Made by a program: the position numbers and the translations under genes | Notes under the pieces: model-generated | Database searches by the model: none | Seen by the model: the letters and a program-made list of their open reading frames with translations, nothing else | What the model was told of the DNA's origin: nothing | Source: Azolla caroliniana | Lineage: Eukaryota; Polypodiophyta | Direction: 5' to 3' | Assembly: GCA_043228905.1 (NCBI GenBank) | Contig: JBHGNT010000009.1 | Coordinates: forward strand, 6,262,001 to 6,326,000 | Length of the DNA stretch: 64,000 nucleotides | In this document: piece by piece, positions 56,833 to 64,000 of the stretch | Layout of the letters: each line of letters begins with the position of its first letter | How positions within the stretch are numbered: position 1 is the first letter of the stretch

Positions 56833-59800
56833 ATGTACCAACAATACCAAAGAGGCTTATATCGCTGATAATTTAGAACAGCTCACAACTTATAACTTGG
56901 TCACTTTTACCATGAAATGAAATCAAGATAACCACCTCTCGATTTTATTCTTGTGCTTGAGGAAGTTGAACTCCAACATTAGATTCTTTCGAATAATAAC
57001 CATGATATGTTTGTAGAATAGGTGTCCCATTCTTCATATTGGGCATCTCCTACACTTGTGTTCTTCACCCCTCTTCAAGTGATTAGGTGAGTTCATTTGC
57101 CTCCCACTCACACCTAACTGGATTTGTGAGGTTTGTGACATGTATATGGGGGGAGCTAGTTAAAGTTGAGAACCCTCCTCTTTCCTCACGAGTGTGAGAA
57201 TGTGTTATCGTTCAATCTAAATATGTGAATGACCTATACCTCTCAAGTTCCAAGAAGGAAAATCCCACACTCTTGGGCCTTGAATTGCAAGATATGGTGC
57301 AATGGTCGAAACAACTCTTAGTACAAAGGTAATTTCATTAGATACCATAATTTAAACAATGGTTACAATGCTTAATAGGTTTATCCATGTATTTAGGGTG
57401 GATGATCTTGAATACGTCAAAAGATAGGTGGAGAATATATGTTGAATAAGTTTGATCCTATGCTCTCTCAGTAATTAGCCTTATAATGTTGTCTTTTAAC
57501 AATTAATCCATTTTTTACTAGATTAAGCACCAAAATGAGACAATTTGGGTATATAATTATTCGGGAACATTTTGCAAGCATAATCACGTACTCATTTCAG
57601 AATGCCAACAATGTTTATGCGTGATTCTTACCAATTACAAAGAGAGACATATGTGATTTGTGGGAAGTAGCAAAACCCATAGTGAGAGATTTTATTATTG
57701 TCGTAAGAGGTAATTCATAATTTATGGGACAAAAAGTGAAACATTTTCATGTAGTATGTGTGCATTTGAGTAGTGCCCCACCCCCACCTCTCTGGAGATA
57801 GATATATTTTTAAAGTCCATTGGAGACCAATTGCAAACTAGAGAGAGAGCAAGAGAAAGGGAGAGTGATTTTTAGTATGGCATATACTTCTATGAATTGT
57901 GTTTATGTTTTTTACTCTATTTTAATAGTCTTTATCTACATTTATTACATGATTATATTTGATATATATATATAATCACCCTCCAAGGCTAAGTTTGACC
58001 AATGGGACCAAAGGCGAAACATTTTCATGTTGTGTCTAGAGTTTAGTGGCTCTCAATGTTCAACAATTTTATCAACGACTGTTACTAAACTCTAAACCCT
58101 CATTTTACGATGGAGAGTGAAGTAAATGAAATGTGAGTACGGATTAGGTCAAACTGAAAATGCGTGGAAAACAAAGTTGAATGTGGAGCATTGTAACAAA
58201 GCATGATACGTATCTCACGAACTTGTTCAAAGCAAAATATGCAAAGTCATGGAGTCTCCTTGTGAGCCAACTCCCTCTCTCATATAATTCATTTTGGAGG
58301 CAATGTTGTGGATCCATGGGGAACACATGTATGGGTTTTAACATGCGCTCGTGAATGTGATCTCCCCCATTCTATGAAGAAGATGATTTTGTAATTTGAT
58401 GAAAAAAATATAATGCAATTGTGTGTGACGTGAGCCTCCATATTTTTTTCATGTCATGATACATTTGACACTGCAACCTCATTACAAAGGAATCTAATGA
58501 CCTTCATGAAGCACGTGACAGATAAAAAAATTTCGAAACATTTCTTCATATCTTTCATCCATCACAAGCTCAAAAATCTGCTTTTGTGCGTATTTGAAAC
58601 TAATTTATTTGTTTACAATGTAATTCTAGGAAGTAACCTTACTCATGTATTCGAGAACGCTTTCTTTGCTTGTGAACTAAATAGAAAGCTATTTGATCTC
58701 AAGAGGTAGGGTCTTCTATCTTGACTTGAAGCAACGTTGTATGAAAATCACTTTTGGAAAATTTCAAACTCTTTCCAAGTGGACTAAAGGATGCTACAAT
58801 CCCATACTTTCAACCCATAACGAATCACCATTGTCACCGAAGTGTCAAAGAGGTAGTTCTTGAGAGGCAATCACATATGTTCCCAAAGCCATCTTTCTTG
58901 CTTCCAAGTGGTGACTAGCACCTTCATCCCATCTATGTTTGGGGGAAACCTCAAGTCTAAGTTATTAAAACCTTTCCATCATATAAAGTGGCTTGTTATT
59001 ATATATAATACATGGTTTTATACTTATTTTAAGTCTTCACGATGAACGGAAACCATTATTTTTGACACCCAACATACTATGCATGCACAAACATTTTCCG
59101 AGTCACTCGGAGACGTATTAATTAAAATATTCTAAAGTATTTGTTAAAAGCATCACATTATTTGTGTATAACAAAAGCATGATAATTGCTTTCCGAATGG
59201 TAACTTCTCCAATAACTTCTTGTTTTATAGATTTACCAACAATTTGTTCTAACTCATGAATCCATATAATAAAGAGAGAGCATCTTTACTTAACACTAAT
59301 AGTGCTAGTGTGAAAAAAAATATGAAATTCAATCTTCCTTACATAAGCATATATTCATGTGGCACTTCAAGTTTTGTTTCCAAAGATGCTAATAGAGCAC
59401 CATATCATAAGGTTTCTTCTGTATATGACCCAACAATGTAATCCTTCACCTTTCCAACAACTTTCATCCATTAATACTTAAAGGGTGACTAAGTGATCAA
59501 TAAGCCCTTTACAATTCTTTTTAGCCCAAGAAATTTGTTTTGTTTCCATTACATGTTTATATAGCTTTATCACAAATGAACCTACCGTGATTGTCTTAAC
59601 GTTGTTTGGATTATTTATGTCTCATTTTATATCCCATTTGTACTCAAATTGTGGGGCATGCCATGTTATGAAGTTTGATTAAACATATAGCTTATCCGCT
59701 TCTTTTTTGTCTATTTGGGCATTTTGGTCTTGATACCTTAAAGTTCTACCTTACAAGTGACAAAATTGTGAACATACATTCTCAATAATAGAAAAGGAAG

Positions 59801-59938
59801 TCACATATGAGAGAGAACCATAACACATAATCATTCCCTAGTTTTATTGCTAATATATGCACTTACTATGCATGCACAAACCCAAAGATTTAAGTTACCA
59901 TAACTCTTGACATGTTTCCATGTTAAATTTTTGGAAAG

Positions 59939-60160
59939 TTAACCATATGTATTGGTTTTTCTCATGAATGTGGAGAAATGATTGATCAATGTCCTATTCT
60001 CTTTTATTTTCTTGAAGTCTCTTGTATGCATGCTGATACTTTTGATGGTGTCCTTATCATTGACAATGTCTAAACTCATAAAGTACTTTTGAGCTTCTTG
60101 GCAATGCTTATCAAACCATTTTTCCTTTGACCTACATTTAGTGATGCATTTGCAAAACAC
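59939..60160 (-). pseudogene. Possible LINE linker remnant
   Basis: The minus-strand frame contains KEKWFDKHCQEAQKYF and a basic stretch. It resembles the endonuclease-RT linker WFDDECKMYLKWF of the LINE at 19.8 kb. No RT could be read downstream, so this is weak. Confidence 0.3.
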
Positions 60161-60299
60161 ATAGATGATGGAAAAATTGTTCTATCTATATTATGTTTAT
60201 GCCTTTTCATTTTATTTTAATGTTCTTTATGTAACTTCATTAGATGATTACATCCTTCTCAAATAAATTAAATCATTCCCTCTATGTTTAGTGAACTCG

Positions 60300-60670
60300 T
60301 GTTGTCTCCATGTGGGTATAGTTATTTAGATGGTTGTTACATGTGGATAAATTTGCTAACGCTAACAATGAATGGAGCTAGGGGAAGGACAAAAGGAGGA
60401 ACGTGCAGATGGTGACGCAAGGAGGAAGTGGCCCGAGGTGGAACTACCAACCCCCACGCTGGTTATTTCCTACTCACCTCCCACCCTCCCTTTGTTGTAT
60501 ATAGGTATCTACTCACATTAAGTAGTCAGTTCGAAAGGCTATGTATGTAGTCTCATTTTCTTGAACTTGGTCGGAGGGTGATTCCCCGATTTATGTATAA
60601 GCCTCCTTGTATAGTCTCTTTGTAATAATCCTTCTGAACTATGGGAAAGTAACTTCATTTTGGGAAAAAA
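60300..60670 (+). repeat. Possible solo LTR or LTR-like promoter region
   Basis: A TATA-like TTGTATATAGG at 60495-60505, a transcript-like stretch, GTATAAGCCTCCTTGTATAGTC and TTTGTAATAATCC near 60640 have the look of an LTR U3-R-U5. No matching second LTR or clear TG/CA ends were found. Confidence 0.25.
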
Positions 60671-60907
60671 AAGGATAAGAGGAGGGACGGTTTAGGAAGG
60701 AGAAGTATGCATGAATGGGGAAGCAAAAGAAAGGAGGGTTAGGTGTGCTACAAGAGAATCAAGAGAGCTTTTCATGTTTCCGGCATGTCGAAACACATAA
60801 CTCCCACATGGTGTATTGTGGAGAAGCACTTGTGGTCTAGGGGCAAAGAATGTGTGGTTTTGGCTCAATGTATGGCTACATGTTGGCTATGAAACCTGCA
60901 TGGATAT

Positions 60908-60908
<1 letters not shown>

Positions 60909-60957
<49 letters not shown>
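60909..60957. repeat. (CA)n microsatellite
   Basis: An uninterrupted CA run of about 49 bases. Confidence 0.95.
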
Positions 60958-60958
<1 letters not shown>

Positions 60959-63900
60959 ACATCACAATTTTAAGTTTTTTGGGTAGAAAATAAAAATTAC
61001 ACAAGTTCAACCCAAGTTCTTTTCATCGATTGCCATGCATCTTGGTGCATCTCTTGACATATATAAAAGAATACCACAATCCTTGTTTAAACAACAGAGT
61101 AGGAGAAACAAACAATAAATGATATAGTAAAGCTAAGGCTCCACCTCATATGTCGCTTCACACTCCTTAGTTATGATAACCCTAAGGATGTTATCCATCT
61201 AATAAAACAAGAAATTGACAAGTTGGTCAATTTCGTTATTGTGAAACAGTACAATTAATTTTGGAGATTCAGAATACTATTTTTGTTGTTGACACTCTTA
61301 GTCACATTTAAAATTTTATTCTTTTCAAGGTTACACCAAAATCATCTTTGTACTTGGTCGCTTTTCTTTGCTATTCATAACCTCGCCCTTATCGACATTT
61401 CAAGGAAATGATTTAGGACATGCTATGAGGTTTCTCAAGCAAATAATTTGTTCTTTAGATAATCTAGATAACATAAGGCACTTTACCTTTAAACCACCAT
61501 TTAAACTTCACTTTACCTCTAATCTTCCCTTTAATCTTCATTGTTGAATTATGGATAATTGAACTTATTTTTAGACAATATCTTATTTATAGAATCTACT
61601 TCTTCTAGGTCATGAACCTCTTCTCTAGACTCTCACAAACAATTTTAGCATTCTAAACAAAATATTTAAAACCTTGTCGATTCATACAATTGTACACCCC
61701 ATTAAAAAAACAAGGATAACCATCATAAGCATAAAAAAGTTAAGGTCAACTTTGATTTATAATTTGTCACGTTGTAAGAACTAAAAAAAATACAATTACA
61801 CAAATGGTATGGTTTGCATTAAAAAACTCGAAGCATGCGGCGTTTTATTCTCTATTGTCGTAAATCAACGCATACATACATTACAAAACTCTCATAGAAT
61901 ATGCATGGTTCACACACTTGTGTTACATAAAATATGGTAAACATTTCTTTGACATTTTAATACTTTTTTTATAATTTTTGGAACCCTAAAGTTCATAATT
62001 CCGTGCCTCAAAAATGTATTCTAGGAAGGGGGCATTTTCTAATAAAGAAGTTGAAGAAAATTGTCAGTGCAATTCAAATAACTTAAAACAGAATTTGTGA
62101 CATGATTCCGCATAGAGAGGGGAAAACCATCATTATCTACGTACTTTTTACTCTTGAAGTCATTATAACATGACAATTTGATGAACATTGGGCTTATATT
62201 TCGTCTAAACTTCATTATAACCACATGGTACATTATTCACAAGTGTAAAGCATAAATTGACTAGAATAAATCGGTGAATATAAAAAAACAATAAGTGAGA
62301 AAGGCAGGGAATTAATTAGGGTTAGGACGAATATTATTATTGCAATGCCTAAAACGGTAGGGAACTAATCACAGATGAATAGGATGAACAACAATACCCT
62401 ACTTTAGCTATGTTATTGGTGTCAGCTCTTGGATTGCGAAAGTGAACTCGTTGAATTCACGTAGTAGTAAAAACATGAATTTTCTTTACAATGAACATAA
62501 TATTAGACCAATCACCTTCATTCAATTATTAATTTGAATGGACTATAAAAGCAATGATGTGCTTTTGCAGTGTGGTGTCTTGTTCATGAGATGGATTGGT
62601 TGTTTTACCAACTAACTATATTTGTTTGCCCCACTAAATTTTGTTAGATTGTTAGTTCATATTTGTTACCCATGATACCCTTATAAATCCCAAATGTAGC
62701 TCGACCAACTAGGGCCATGATCTTGTTATGTGCTGGATTTAGTGTTATTTTCTTGTGTAGCAATCAATATTTCATTTTCCATCAAATTTTATGTGCCAAA
62801 TGAGATAATAGGATTTTATTACGTGAGGAAATGAGGCAAAGAAAAAACATAAATGATGTAATACCAACTTTGTAAGACTAGAAAAAATGCACGAAGATCA
62901 TTCATGCTCAAAAACATTATAGTTTTGGAATCTTAACGACATCTTGAATATTATGCAATATATCTAATGTCATCCTTTGCATATGACAACCATATTGCCC
63001 CATGGTAAGAGTAAATGTGATAACAAAATTATCATTTCTTGAAACTTCGCAAAAGGGAGATCTTTAGATAATTTAGATTTTGAAACAAGGCATTACATGC
63101 TGAAGCACAATCTGAAACAAGACACTAGGAAGTTTAAACATCCTCACAAATGGCTATTGATTGGTTCACACAACAATGAGTTTGATGTTACATTTATTGT
63201 ACATAATTCCGATGTGAGACAATGCATAAAATTATTTGAAATCCACAAGATATTTTTACTCTATGTTTAGCTGTTGGAAAACTAGAAGTTATTTCACCAT
63301 ATTTTGAAAAACCCAAAATATATTTTTGTACAATACTCACCAAAGGTCATCATTTCAAGAGACTTACAAAAAAGCTTAAAGATATTTATCAAATAATTCA
63401 ATCCTAGATGATTCTGGGTATCGATTTAAGCAAAGTTCCAACAATGGGGATAATACAAACATTCAGAGTCATTCAAAGTTTGACAATAGAGATACATGTT
63501 GCAAAAGCCATTAACTTAAAAGTAAGACATTACAACATAGATGTCCTTGGTCATCTCTTCAATCAAGTTAATCGCAGATATATCTACATCACAGCTATGG
63601 GTTTCCTCAATGACATTAACATACTGAAATTTAGGTAAGTGCTGTAAAAAAGGCATCACATACTTTGTGGCTCATTCCATTCTTATAAGTCTATATTCTG
63701 GAAGTTGACATACTACATACGATATAGGTGACTTCAATACAAATCCTGAAAGAACTCATACACATTGTTCCCTAGGTTCCACCATATCCAAATAGCCTCA
63801 TCATCAATTAAGAATCCCTATTCAAAGACTCATAATCGGGTTTGTTTATAGTTGTGTTTAGAATGTGTGCTAGAAACCATGCTAAAGTGAAAAGTTTGAT

Positions 63901-64000
63901 AATGTATTGATCGCAAACTCATGACCATATGCTAGTGTCTGAGATTTCTCTGCCCTTGGCAATCAAATATATGGTTATAACATCATTTATTGCCCCATGA
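60958..64000. other. Gene-poor AT-rich block to the window end
   Basis: I see no supported gene, RNA or named element. Short frames (62039-62233 minus, 63408-63638 plus) match nothing I recognise and sit in low-complexity AT-rich sequence. Confidence 0.45.

Larger units (their letters stand above)
52600..58800. other. Gene-poor block
   Basis: I see no supported gene. It contains (TA)n at 54190-54226, (GATA)n at 56683-56700, (GAA)n at 56795-56832, (TA)n at 57960-57972, and the 81-bp duplication near 53.7 kb. A GATAGATAT-led motif recurs at 56690 and 57800. The frame at 55255-55614 is open for 119 codons but resembles nothing I know. Confidence 0.45.

Overview
This is a nuclear plant chromosome segment, AT-rich and dominated by transposable elements. 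It holds two recognisable cellular genes, both on the minus strand. One encodes an ASCC2-type CUE-domain protein with eight exons I could join in frame. The other encodes a two-exon FCS-like zinc finger (FLZ) protein. FLZ proteins are plant-specific. The ASCC2 homologue is clearly of the plant type at its C-terminus, but its middle is divergent and five of its introns are swollen by retroelements. That would fit a large, repeat-rich genome, perhaps a non-angiosperm lineage such as a fern; this is only a guess.

Layout. At 1-4308 lies the 5' part of a Ty3/gypsy element (minus strand) that runs off the left edge: LTR, gag with a single nonsense codon, and an uninterrupted pol reached by a well-placed -1 slippery heptamer. 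At 4321-5677 are a tRNA-like hairpin and the 5' end (LTR, primer binding site, gag) of a Copia element, which sits against an L1-type LINE at 5678-8005. From 9517 to 37163 runs the ASCC2 gene: about 2.6 kb of coding sequence spread over 27.6 kb. Its introns carry many copies of one LINE family whose 3' ends carry simple repeats, a second LINE with a 309-bp internal duplication, a rearranged gypsy pol fragment, a truncated Copia element nested in a LINE, and a probable solo LTR. From 37.2 to 49.7 kb I see no gene, only microsatellites, short tandem duplications and tRNA-like (SINE-like) modules. The FLZ gene is at 49734-51743, with its promoter to about 52.5 kb. From 52.6 kb to the end I see no convincing gene, only simple repeats, short duplications, one possible LTR and one possible LINE remnant.

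The two genes have no obvious joint function. ASCC2 proteins bind polyubiquitin through a CUE domain, in DNA alkylation repair and ribosome-collision complexes in animals. FLZ proteins are SnRK1 adaptors. The most informative features are the history recorded in the ASCC2 introns, the gypsy frameshift site and palindrome family, and the recurrent two-copy tandem duplications of 70-110 bp. I found no convincing new multi-gene system.
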